DNA from: a virus
IMG/VR virus record: IMGVR_UViG_3300032116_016245
Span: 1-32,706 of that record
DNA: 32,706 nt
Strand: one strand, 5' to 3'
The stretch's first letter is position 1; every line of letters starts with the position of its first letter. Positions 6,575 to 14,346 of the stretch are shown here, piece after piece. A program made the position numbers and the translations under genes. The notes below the pieces were generated by a model. The model did not search any database and was not told the DNA's origin. It was given only the letters and a program-made list of their open reading frames with translations.

Positions 6575-6828
6575 CGTGGTATCGTGATACCACAAATAAA
6601 AAAATCGGCGGCATATGCAGTGGGTTGAGCGATATATTAGATATTGATGTAACAATTGTTAGATTTGTATTTTTCATGTTGTGGTTCACTCCAGTTCCTA
6701 TCATCACTGCCTATCTTGTTGCTTGGTTTATAGTCCCCAAGAAAGGAGATGTATATGTTGGAACTATTACTAATGCTACAACTACTAACACCCCCAGTAG
6801 TAAAGAACTTCTTACCGAGCGCAGGTAA
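6547..6828 (+). CDS. PspC-domain membrane protein
   Basis: Residues 14-67 match the PspC domain: TTNKKIGGICSGLSDILDID followed by VTIVRFVFFMLWFTPV and ITAYLVAWFIVPKK. PspC proteins are small inner-membrane proteins linked to the phage-shock response in bacteria. One or two membrane segments lie between residues 38 and 65. The tail after residue 70 is Thr-rich and overlaps the amidase gene in another frame. AAAGGA at 6535-6540 precedes the ATG. Its place just before an amidase endolysin suggests a possible role in envelope stress or lysis timing, but this is only contextual. Confidence 0.75.
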   Translation: MEKISGTRVTWYRDTTNKKIGGICSGLSDILDIDVTIVRFVFFMLWFTPVPIITAYLVAWFIVPKKGDVYVGTITNATTTNTPSSKELLTERR

Positions 6829-7270
6829 GCGGGACACTACACAAAATTATATTGTAATTCATAACGATGGTGGAAATTTTGGTGCTTCGTTTACGCGCCG
6901 AGTGTTACGAATCCGTGGTTTAGCATATCACTATTTTATTTCTCGTGATGGCACCATACATCAATTCATGGATTTAAAAAATATTGCCGAACATGCGGGA
7001 ACATCAAGATGGAATGGCTTGACTGGCTGGAATAAGTTTAGTATAGGAATATGCTTGCAAGGTCGTGATAATATGACTTATACCAATCAGCAGTATGAGA
7101 GCTTGAAAAAATTAGTGACTTATATTAATATAAGATATCCGGATAGCAAAGAAAAACCTATCCTCACACATGCTACTATTGCATATCCACGGTTCAGAAA
7201 ATCTGATCCTGGAATCAACTTTGAATTATGGAGAATACATCATGACACTACCTACATCCCCGGAAGATAA
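6755..7270 (+). CDS. N-acetylmuramoyl-L-alanine amidase (Amidase_2), endolysin
   Basis: The enzyme cuts the bond between muramic acid and the first peptide residue of peptidoglycan. Zinc ligands are visible as His36 in YIVIHNDGG, His139 in LTHATIA and Asp151 in FRKSDPG. GWNKFSIGICLQG (91-103) is the usual core strand. AGGAG at 6744-6748 is six bases before the ATG at 6755, so I choose this over the ATG at 6749, which touches the ribosome site. The product is 171 residues. The first 12 are hydrophobic (LELLLMLQLL) and could be a weak export or anchor signal. A separate SleB-like hydrolase is encoded at 28569. Confidence 0.85.
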   Translation: MLELLLMLQLLTPPVVKNFLPSAGKRDTTQNYIVIHNDGGNFGASFTRRVLRIRGLAYHYFISRDGTIHQFMDLKNIAEHAGTSRWNGLTGWNKFSIGICLQGRDNMTYTNQQYESLKKLVTYINIRYPDSKEKPILTHATIAYPRFRKSDPGINFELWRIHHDTTYIPGR

Positions 7271-7502
7271 GCTCAAACTCCTTGGAGCATTAAAGGACAT
7301 TTCAGCATCCATGGCAAGAATGGAAGCAGAACGAGACATGTTGAAGGAAATCAAGAAGGATATTTGTGATGATTTGCAGCTAAATAGAAAAGTACTAAAT
7401 AAGTTGGCAAGAACTTATCATAAGGGTAACTTTAGTGAAGAGCAGGAACTTCACAAAAACTTTGAAGATTTGTATGAAACTGTGACCAAGAAGGTTGGGT
7501 GA
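7242..7502 (+). CDS. dsbA: DsbA-like double-stranded DNA-binding protein
   Basis: From the ATG at 7242 the product has 86 residues, close to the 89 of T4 DsbA. The helical segment DLQLNRKVLNKLARTYHKGN and the ending FEDLYETV resemble the T4 protein, which binds double-stranded DNA near late promoters. It contains no cysteine and is unrelated to the bacterial disulfide enzyme of the same name. An earlier ATG at 7170 lies inside the amidase gene and lacks a ribosome site. In T4, dsbA is next to genes 33, 59 and 32; here that block sits about 22 kb away. The stop forms a TGATG with guaC. Confidence 0.65.
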   Translation: MTLPTSPEDKLKLLGALKDISASMARMEAERDMLKEIKKDICDDLQLNRKVLNKLARTYHKGNFSEEQELHKNFEDLYETVTKKVG

Positions 7503-8542
7503 TGGATATAAAATTAGATTTTGATGATGTCTTAATTGTTCCACAATTTTCTGACATCACTTCCCGTAGTCAAGTAGATTTAGTTACTACAATTGAGGGT
7601 AAATGGGGGTCCAGTATTACTGGAGTTCCTATTGTTGCTGCTAACATGGACGGTGTCGGTACATTTTCTATGTGTGCCGCATTAGCTAAACATCAAGTAT
7701 TTACTGCTATCACAAAACATCATAGTGTTGAACGTTGGGATTATGCCATGAGGTCGGGGAATCCTGGTGTAAAGGATTTCGCTTTCATCACTATTGGCAT
7801 GTCGGATGAAGATTTACACAAGGCAAAAGTTATTTCTGAACTAATGCAACATTATTATGGTGATGTTACTGTCAAGGTAGTTATTGATGTGGCTAATGGT
7901 TATATGAATCCTTTTTATGATTTTATTAGAAAAACAAGAATTGTTTTACCGAAAGCCTTTATTATGGCAGGAACAGTCACAACTGCTGAAGCAACTAAGC
8001 GAGTTATCAAGTCCGGTGCTGATTTAGCACGTGTAGGCATTGGTACAGGAGCTGTGTGTACTACTCGGCGAATGGCAGGAGTGGGATTTCCCCTGTTTTC
8101 CGCACTGGCCGAGTGCGCCGAGGCCGCAGATGAAGTGTCTGGAAGTGTGCAAAGTGATGGCGGCTGTGTTTTTCCTGGCGATTTTTCAAAAGCATTTGGG
8201 GTTGGAGCCCAAATGGTGATGGCCGGTAGTATTTTTGCTGGTCATGACGAGTCAGAACAAGAAATACACGATGGAAAAGTCACTTTTTACGGGATGAGTA
8301 GCCATGCAGCCCAGAAAAAACACAACCAAGTGAAAAATTATCGTGCTTCCGAGGGCAGAATTGTTCAAATTCCCTATCGTGGACCTGTGGAAAACACAAT
8401 TTCCGACATTTTAGGGGGCATTCGTTCAACATGTGCCTATGTAGGTGCAAAAACCATTGAAGAATTACCTAAAAAAACACAATTTGTTCGTGTTAACAAT
8501 CAAATTAATCATTCACTAGAAAAATATACTATAAAAACATGA
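7502..8542 (+). CDS. guaC: GMP reductase
   Basis: GMP reductase converts GMP to IMP and ammonia with NADPH. The 346-residue protein has the catalytic Cys186 in GAVCTTRR with Thr188, and the glutamate partner Glu284 in RASEGR. IMP dehydrogenase uses a different dyad, so GMP reductase is favoured. Other landmarks are LDFDDVLIVP at 5-14, VQSDGGC, GSIFAGHDESE, YGMSSHAA and DILGGIRSTCAYVGA. There is no CBS domain, as expected. I take the ATG at 7502 in the TGATG junction rather than GTG at 7499. Together with purA it would move guanine nucleotides toward adenine nucleotides. The stop overlaps the next start as ATGA. Confidence 0.92.
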   Translation: MDIKLDFDDVLIVPQFSDITSRSQVDLVTTIEGKWGSSITGVPIVAANMDGVGTFSMCAALAKHQVFTAITKHHSVERWDYAMRSGNPGVKDFAFITIGMSDEDLHKAKVISELMQHYYGDVTVKVVIDVANGYMNPFYDFIRKTRIVLPKAFIMAGTVTTAEATKRVIKSGADLARVGIGTGAVCTTRRMAGVGFPLFSALAECAEAADEVSGSVQSDGGCVFPGDFSKAFGVGAQMVMAGSIFAGHDESEQEIHDGKVTFYGMSSHAAQKKHNQVKNYRASEGRIVQIPYRGPVENTISDILGGIRSTCAYVGAKTIEELPKKTQFVRVNNQINHSLEKYTIKT

Positions 8543-9135
8543 TTATTTACTTCGAAAAAGAAAAAAATCACATGATTGTAGCTCCTTATAAGTGCGGCAG
8601 TCAATATTTAAACATGAATAAAGAAGCTTTTAATCTGGAAATTTATACTATGCCAGACATTGTAGATTTTTCCGCATATCTTGATGAAGATAATGCGTTT
8701 AATACAATGCGTAAAAAAGTTCTCAGAAAAACCTATCTATTTAAATCTTCAATTGAAAGATATTTGTCTTTCATTAATACGTTAGTGGTCACCGCAGAAA
8801 CAAGAGATGCATATTTTTGGGAAGTGGCGTATAAGTACGCCACGGAAAATTTAAATGTGTATTCAGATTGGCATATTATACCGCATAATTTTTATTTTGA
8901 TACTAGCAAAGAAAACATGGATGAGTACGATTTTATTGATTCTGCAAAAGATTATTCAAAGTGGATATATTTAACTTTTGGTGTAAAAACTCCTTCATAT
9001 CAAAATATGATGCGTATTGTTCCTGTGCAAGGGTTAAATTTTTATTATGCTATGAAAACCTTTCAAATTTTAGAAGAAACTTATTCATGCGAAAAAATAT
9101 TCCAAAACAAAATTTTACATTTGAACCCATTATGA
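8539..9135 (+). CDS. Sulfotransferase-like protein (copy 1)
   Basis: The 198-residue protein has IVAPYKCGSQYL near the N-terminus (13-24), like the 'hhxPKxGSTxL' phosphosulfate-binding loop of sulfotransferases. FKSSIERYLSFIN (68-80) resembles the 'R-x-P-x-x-R-x-h-S-x-h' PAPS 3'-phosphate motif. The first match lacks the typical proline before lysine, so activity is doubtful. It opens the AT-rich cassette that runs to 20043 and overlaps guaC by ATGA and the next small gene by ATGA. A better sulfotransferase-like match is at 27898. The acceptor, if any, is unknown. Confidence 0.45.
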   Translation: MIIYFEKEKNHMIVAPYKCGSQYLNMNKEAFNLEIYTMPDIVDFSAYLDEDNAFNTMRKKVLRKTYLFKSSIERYLSFINTLVVTAETRDAYFWEVAYKYATENLNVYSDWHIIPHNFYFDTSKENMDEYDFIDSAKDYSKWIYLTFGVKTPSYQNMMRIVPVQGLNFYYAMKTFQILEETYSCEKIFQNKILHLNPL

Positions 9136-9242
9136 AATACCTAGACATTTTAGTAGATTATCTTTATAGCATTTTAATGAAATACAAAGTCAAAAGGAAT
9201 TTTAAAAAAATGAAGGAGCGAGATCCTTTCATATATCCCTAA
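9132..9242 (+). CDS. Small conserved phage protein ending in DPFIY
   Basis: A 36-residue frame starts in the ATGA junction with the previous gene and ends with TAA three bases before the methyltransferase start. It is Lys-rich and helical, finishing with KKMKERDPFIYP. Short proteins ending in DPFIY are a pattern I recall from marine phages, usually beside sugar or surface-modification genes. Its fit between its neighbours supports it. Function is unknown. Confidence 0.55.
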   Translation: MKYLDILVDYLYSILMKYKVKRNFKKMKERDPFIYP

Positions 9243-9244
9243 TT

Positions 9245-9850
9245 ATGCTTAATCCAAATAGGTTTATACAATGGATAAATGTAATACGAGAGGAAAAAGG
9301 ATACTCACAATACCGTATTCTAGAAAATTTTTGGGCTAGCCAAATTAATAGTAAATATTGGTTATTAGAAAATTTAAAAAACCATTGTAGAATCGGGAAA
9401 AAGTCCTCCATTTATATTTTTGGGGGTTGGTTCGGTATATTAGCACAACTTATCCGTGATAATTATCCTCAAACAACCATTTATAGTATAGATTTAGATG
9501 AAGAGTGTGTTTATTATGGGAATCGGTTGTCATTAAAAAATGACCGTATAAATTTCATTGTTGACAATATGGAAAATTTTAATGATTTTTCTAAAAAAAC
9601 TTCTTTAATAATAAATACATCTACGGAACATATAACGCAAAAAACTTTTGATACATGGTTGTCTAAAGTTCCCACGAATGTCCCTATAATTTTGCAAGGA
9701 AACAATTTTTATGATTGTGAAGAGCATATTAGATGCTCTTCGTCTTTAGAAAATTTTTTAGAAATGAATAAAATGGATCAAATAGTATTTAAAGGTTTAT
9801 TGAATTGTACAGAATTTAACAGATATATGACTATAGGTTATAAAACATGA
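9245..9850 (+). CDS. Class I SAM-dependent methyltransferase-like protein
   Basis: The 201-residue protein has IYIFGGWFGILAQLI at 57-70 as motif I (SAM glycine loop) and IYSIDLDEECV at 79-89 as motif II, with INFIVDNMENF after that for motif III. LIINTSTEHI at 121-130 would be the motif IV strand. The GGW-G-LA and INTS-EH wording is typical of a methyltransferase-like family common in marine phages, whose substrate is not known to me. The stop overlaps the first radical SAM gene by ATGA, so the two are co-translated. Confidence 0.7.
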   Translation: MLNPNRFIQWINVIREEKGYSQYRILENFWASQINSKYWLLENLKNHCRIGKKSSIYIFGGWFGILAQLIRDNYPQTTIYSIDLDEECVYYGNRLSLKNDRINFIVDNMENFNDFSKKTSLIINTSTEHITQKTFDTWLSKVPTNVPIILQGNNFYDCEEHIRCSSSLENFLEMNKMDQIVFKGLLNCTEFNRYMTIGYKT

Positions 9851-11268
9851 GTGATTTAGAAAGAATAAAAAATACTTTACCTGTAATTAATTCCATTAGC
9901 CCAACATTCTGTTTAGCTAAATGGCATCACTCGCAAATTTATCTTCAAACAGGACATACACATAGTTGTTATCATCCACCGCCACATAAAATTCCATTAG
10001 AGGGTCTAGACTCTAATCCTTCATTATTACATAATACTCCTATTAAAAAACAAGAAAGATTGTCAATGTTAAAAGGAGAAAAACCTTCTGGGTGTCAATA
10101 TTGTTGGAACGTAGAAAAACTCGGAGAGGATTATGTGTCTGATAGGCATATAAGAAATTCATCTATTTACACCAAAGAAAGATTGGATGATATTCTTTTG
10201 CATGGTGCGGATTACAATATTAATCCAGAATACATAGAACTTTCTTTTTCCAATCAATGCAATTTTAAATGCGGTTATTGTCATCCTACTGCAAGTTCTA
10301 GATTCAATGCTGAAATACGTGAATTTGGTCCGTATGATTCTGTAAAAAATCATCGGTTAGAGCCTACTGGATATACAGTTTTTGAAAATGAGGATGAAAA
10401 TCCTTATGTAAAGGCTTGGTGGGATTGGTGGGACAAAATGAAGCATACTCTTAATATATTACGTATTACAGGCGGCGAGCCTTTGATGCATAAAAGCACC
10501 TGGAATCTTTTAGATTCTTTGGATTCTGAGCCATTGCCACACCTAGAATTAAATATGAATAGTAATCTAGGTGGTAAAAATGAGTGGGTAGAAAGGCTAG
10601 GAACCACAGTGTCACGTTTAATAAAACAGAAAAAAATTAAACAGTTTAAATTATGGACTAGTATAGATACATGGGGACCAAGAGCGGAGTATATTAGAAC
10701 TGGGTTAGACCTGGCGGTTTGGGAACAAAATCTAGATACTTACATTAAAACTACTAAGTCTCCTATCACATTTATGTGCACATTTAATATTTTATCTGTG
10801 ACCACATTTCCGTTACTCCTAGAAAAAATCCTAGAATGGAGAGCAAAATATGATGAATTTATACCTGTTATTAATACATTAGACCCTACAGAAAGAAAAA
10901 TAAGATTTGATACTCCTTATTTGAAAGAGCCACTACAGTATGATATGAATATTCTTCCTTTAGAAGATTATCTACCGTATATGGATAAAACCTTAGAATT
11001 TTTGAAAAATAATATGGATGATAGTGATGTAACAAAATTCTCTAGCTTAGAATATGAGAAATTCAGAAGAGTAAGAGATTATATGGCATCTTCATCTGCT
11101 AATGAAAATTATTCAATTACTAAAATAAAGGAAGGTAGAGCAGATTTTTATAATTGGTTCTGTGAGTTTGATTATCGAAGAAATACAAATTTTCTAGAAA
11201 CTTTTCCAGAAATGATAAATTTTTGGAAGATGTGTGAACAAGAATCTTTGCTTAGAAAAATAGGTTAA
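9847..11268 (+). CDS. Radical SAM enzyme with N-terminal cysteine cluster, twitch-type (copy 1)
   Basis: The 473-residue protein carries the radical SAM motif CNFKCGYC at 138-145, where three cysteines hold a [4Fe-4S] cluster, and GGEP at 209-212 for SAM binding. Before the core are C22, C41, C83 and C86 in a CLAKW ... CYHPP ... CQYCW pattern, which would suit an auxiliary Fe-S cluster. This resembles the 'twitch domain' radical SAM proteins often seen in marine phages. Such enzymes often modify peptides or sugars, but no substrate is known for this type. A paralogue at 14343 keeps the N-terminal motifs and matches the three core cysteines at identical residue numbers. The Fe-S carrier at 2432 could help mature both. 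Confidence 0.85.
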   Translation: MSDLERIKNTLPVINSISPTFCLAKWHHSQIYLQTGHTHSCYHPPPHKIPLEGLDSNPSLLHNTPIKKQERLSMLKGEKPSGCQYCWNVEKLGEDYVSDRHIRNSSIYTKERLDDILLHGADYNINPEYIELSFSNQCNFKCGYCHPTASSRFNAEIREFGPYDSVKNHRLEPTGYTVFENEDENPYVKAWWDWWDKMKHTLNILRITGGEPLMHKSTWNLLDSLDSEPLPHLELNMNSNLGGKNEWVERLGTTVSRLIKQKKIKQFKLWTSIDTWGPRAEYIRTGLDLAVWEQNLDTYIKTTKSPITFMCTFNILSVTTFPLLLEKILEWRAKYDEFIPVINTLDPTERKIRFDTPYLKEPLQYDMNILPLEDYLPYMDKTLEFLKNNMDDSDVTKFSSLEYEKFRRVRDYMASSSANENYSITKIKEGRADFYNWFCEFDYRRNTNFLETFPEMINFWKMCEQESLLRKIG

Positions 11269-11291
11269 CACTCACTCTTCTAAAAGATAAA

Positions 11292-12587
11292 ATGATTATA
11301 AATCTTTGTTACGAAAGTTACGAAACTAATAGTAATCTGTTAGGGTTTTCTGAAAAAACTCCTTCAGGAAACCCTATAACTCACGCATCTCCATTAGTTA
11401 CTTTAATGCAGGCAATTTCAGATTTGAAAGGATATAATAATTATTATCATCCTAGAGAAATTATTTTTAATAAAATTACACCTGAAAATACGGATTCAGT
11501 AGATAAGTATATAATACCTATCGGTGTTTCTCATGGTCCTGATGATTGGGCTAAACCTGAGTTATTTTCTAACTTACCAGAAGTTTATTTGAAGGACCTT
11601 CGAAATAAAAAAGCTATGCTAGTTATAGACCAAAGTTTAGAAGGATATCATCAAGATTATATTTGGGAATTTTTTCACAGTCAGTGTAGTTTATATGAAT
11701 TAAATCCGCGGTGTATTTTTTATGTGACAGGTAATATGATGACAGGATTACACTATCATGTGTGGTGTGATTCTAGAAATATTAGTTATGATAGTAGAAT
11801 AAGAGCTATAGGTTATCCACATTTTGAGCATGTAGTTTATTATGATTCTATTAAAAGAAATCAAAGTGATACTCCTCTTCCTACTTTTGAAAAACATGTG
11901 TCTTATAAAAAAGAGCACGTTGAAAATATCAAAACCTTTGCGTGTTTAAACAAAAGACAAAGACAGCATAGAGTATGGATGTTTGTAAGATTGCTCGAAG
12001 AACAACTATTGGATTCTGGTTTAGTTAGTATGAATGATTATGGAAGACATGTTCGCTCATGGGAAGGAAAAGAATTAACCAGAGAACAGATTGAAAAATC
12101 CAGTGAAATTCTTCCAAAATTGGTTTATGAAAAATCAAATAATGAATTAAACGATTTACACTATATTCATAGATTTAATGATGATGTTTGTTTGGATACA
12201 TTCTTTTCTATAGTTCCAGAAGCTGCATGTGGAGATAAAGAAAAATCTGTTTTTTTGAGTGAAAAAACCTTTAAGCCTATATGTTGTTCTACTCCATTCG
12301 CAATATGGGGCGGAAAATATTCTTTAAAGGAATTAAAAAAATTAGGTTATAAAACTTTTCATCCTTTTATTGATGAGAGTTATGATACTATGGACACATG
12401 GGATCGTTTAGAAGCTTTAATAAAAAATACTAAAAAAATTGATTCCATAAAAAATAAATTTGAATGGTTTGAAGGTATGCAAGATATTCTAGAGCATAAT
12501 TTAAAGCAAATTGAAATAAATACAATAAGAAAAGAGCCGCCGGCCTTTTTAGAACTTGAACGTTATTACATACAATATTTTGGGTGA
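11292..12587 (+). CDS. Conserved protein, possibly glycosyltransferase-like
   Basis: I recognise this 431-residue protein only as a type found in large marine phages. Near the middle is KTFACLNKRQRQHRVWM, and the C-terminal half has SIVPEAAC, FLSEKTFKPI, TPFAIWGGKYSLKELKKLGY and FIDESYD. A 'SEKTxKPI ... PF ... G' run is reminiscent of the donor-binding half of GT-B glycosyltransferases such as the GT10 fucosyltransferases, but I cannot confirm catalytic residues. No signal or membrane segment is evident. It sits between a radical SAM gene and an SGNH gene, 23 bases after the former and three bases before the latter. Confidence 0.55.
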   Translation: MIINLCYESYETNSNLLGFSEKTPSGNPITHASPLVTLMQAISDLKGYNNYYHPREIIFNKITPENTDSVDKYIIPIGVSHGPDDWAKPELFSNLPEVYLKDLRNKKAMLVIDQSLEGYHQDYIWEFFHSQCSLYELNPRCIFYVTGNMMTGLHYHVWCDSRNISYDSRIRAIGYPHFEHVVYYDSIKRNQSDTPLPTFEKHVSYKKEHVENIKTFACLNKRQRQHRVWMFVRLLEEQLLDSGLVSMNDYGRHVRSWEGKELTREQIEKSSEILPKLVYEKSNNELNDLHYIHRFNDDVCLDTFFSIVPEAACGDKEKSVFLSEKTFKPICCSTPFAIWGGKYSLKELKKLGYKTFHPFIDESYDTMDTWDRLEALIKNTKKIDSIKNKFEWFEGMQDILEHNLKQIEINTIRKEPPAFLELERYYIQYFG

Positions 12588-12590
12588 ATT

Positions 12591-13490
12591 ATGTGGAGAA
12601 AAAGTTATCCTGTTATTACAGAAGATTCAAAAATTGTTATAGGTCTTGGTGATAGTTTTACCCAAGGTCAAGGAGCAGTTCCCTGGAATATATGGGAACA
12701 CTATGAATGGGACTTGACTGGTAATCACCATAAAGATTATTCTATTAATGTATATGAGTTGGAATATGAAGGTTCTTGGGTAAATCAACTATGTAAGAAT
12801 CATATGCCTGGATGGACCCCGGTTAATTTAGGTCAACGAGGTTGTGGTAATAGAGCGGCAGTTAGAGATTTATATTATCATCCAGATTTAGGTTTAGAGA
12901 AGGCCAAAGAAAAAATAGTAATTTTTATGTTGAGCAGTATCAACCGGTTTGATTTTATATCTAAAGCTTTTAATGACCATCATCATTTTTATGCGATGTG
13001 GCCACATCCCTGGGACAAAAATGCTACTATGCCGTCTCTTTGGCAAGCATATCATGACCACGTATGGTCAGATTCTTTTGGAATTTTAGAATGTATTGGT
13101 AATATAAAGGAAGCAATGACCTGGTGTAAAGCTCATAATGCTAAATTTGCATTTGTAAATGCATTTGATATGTATATTACATATGAAGCATTTATACAAG
13201 GCTTTGCTCCTCATATAACAGATAGAAAGCAGCAAGAACAGTTCGTGAAATTAGTTGACTCTATACCTTGGGACAATTATATTATATTAGGAGATAAAAT
13301 TAGTGTTATTGATTATCTGTTCGATTTAGAAGGTGAAAACGCTCGCTCTTTGAATTGGATGGAATGGTGTAATCAACATAAAGGAACTCCGCGCGGTATG
13401 TTAACACCATGCGGCCATCCCTCGGTATTAGGTCATAAAATCATTGCAGAACAAATGTATAAAAATTTACAAGCTTTTAACTTCATCTAA
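12591..13490 (+). CDS. SGNH/GDSL-type hydrolase-like protein (copy 1)
   Basis: The 299-residue protein has VIGLGDSFTQGQG (16-28) near its start, the block I GDS motif with the catalytic serine, and CGHPSVLGHKII near its end, which fits block V with the catalytic histidine. NLGQRGCGNRAAV would be block II and MLSSINRFDF a block III-like stretch. Such enzymes act as esterases or acyl transferases, often on sugars or cell-wall polymers. No signal peptide is seen, so it should act in the cytoplasm or on a virion component. It is one of three SGNH-type proteins in the cassette, and only about four bases separate it from its neighbours. Confidence 0.75.
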   Translation: MWRKSYPVITEDSKIVIGLGDSFTQGQGAVPWNIWEHYEWDLTGNHHKDYSINVYELEYEGSWVNQLCKNHMPGWTPVNLGQRGCGNRAAVRDLYYHPDLGLEKAKEKIVIFMLSSINRFDFISKAFNDHHHFYAMWPHPWDKNATMPSLWQAYHDHVWSDSFGILECIGNIKEAMTWCKAHNAKFAFVNAFDMYITYEAFIQGFAPHITDRKQQEQFVKLVDSIPWDNYIILGDKISVIDYLFDLEGENARSLNWMEWCNQHKGTPRGMLTPCGHPSVLGHKIIAEQMYKNLQAFNFI

Positions 13491-13491
13491 T

Positions 13492-14346
13492 ATGAATATT
13501 ATCAATGGTGAAACTGTAAATAAAAAATTTCATTGGTTTCATCCAAAAAGTATTCTAGATAAAATTACTCCTAGATATAAAAATAAATTATTGCCTGGTT
13601 GGGTTGCAAAGTACTCTACAAAGCATTTTTTAAATAAAAGAGAAGAAGATGAATACATTTTTAATTTAAGTACACAACCAGAAGATTGGCACTACAGAAC
13701 TAAAAAAGTAATTTACAATATTAATAGTGATGGTTATAGAACAGGAGAACTTTCTACACTAACACCAGAAATAATAAAAAATTCTATAATATTATTTGGT
13801 TGTTCTTTGACTTTTGGTTCCTCAGTTGCTGAAGATGAAACCATAGGTCATCATTTAAAAATGTTGACCGGTAAAAATGTAATAAATTTAGGAGTTCCTT
13901 CTAGTTCAATTTATTTTAATACAGTAAATTCTTTTTTGTTTTATAAATTATTTGGTATACCTTATAGTATTGTTTATATATGGACAACATTAGACCGTGA
14001 TTTAATTTTTAACAAAACAAGTGTAGCGCATGTTGGACCTTGGAATTGCAGTGAGGTATCTACAAAATATACAGTAGATCCTATACAAACTAATTATTTT
14101 GATTCTTTTAATTATGATGAAATAAATGCTAATGCTAGAGGTATGTTTAATTCTATGATGGCTAAAAGCTTTTGGGAAGACAAATGTAAATTAGTTATGG
14201 GATCTTTTTTTGAACAGACAGCACATTTCACTAATTCCAATTTAGTTTTCTCTAATGATAAAAAGGCCAGAGACTTATTACATTCTGGTAGTGGTAGTAA
14301 TTATAATGCTGCTGAAAAAATTGCAAAGTTTATGGGTGAGATATGA
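13492..14346 (+). CDS. SGNH-like protein (copy 2)
   Basis: From the ATG at 13492, one base after the preceding stop, the product has 284 residues. An earlier in-frame ATG at 13444 lies within the previous gene and is unlikely. IILFGCSLTFGSSV (99-112) is a GDS-like block I with Cys before Ser105, NLGVPSSSIY fits block II, and DLLHSGSGSNYNAAEKIA near the end fits block V (DxxH). The first 90 residues precede the fold and are unassigned. The gene overlaps the second radical SAM gene by ATGA. The substrate is unknown, but acyl or acetyl removal or transfer on a glycan would fit the family. Confidence 0.65.
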   Translation: MNIINGETVNKKFHWFHPKSILDKITPRYKNKLLPGWVAKYSTKHFLNKREEDEYIFNLSTQPEDWHYRTKKVIYNINSDGYRTGELSTLTPEIIKNSIILFGCSLTFGSSVAEDETIGHHLKMLTGKNVINLGVPSSSIYFNTVNSFLFYKLFGIPYSIVYIWTTLDRDLIFNKTSVAHVGPWNCSEVSTKYTVDPIQTNYFDSFNYDEINANARGMFNSMMAKSFWEDKCKLVMGSFFEQTAHFTNSNLVFSNDKKARDLLHSGSGSNYNAAEKIAKFMGEI

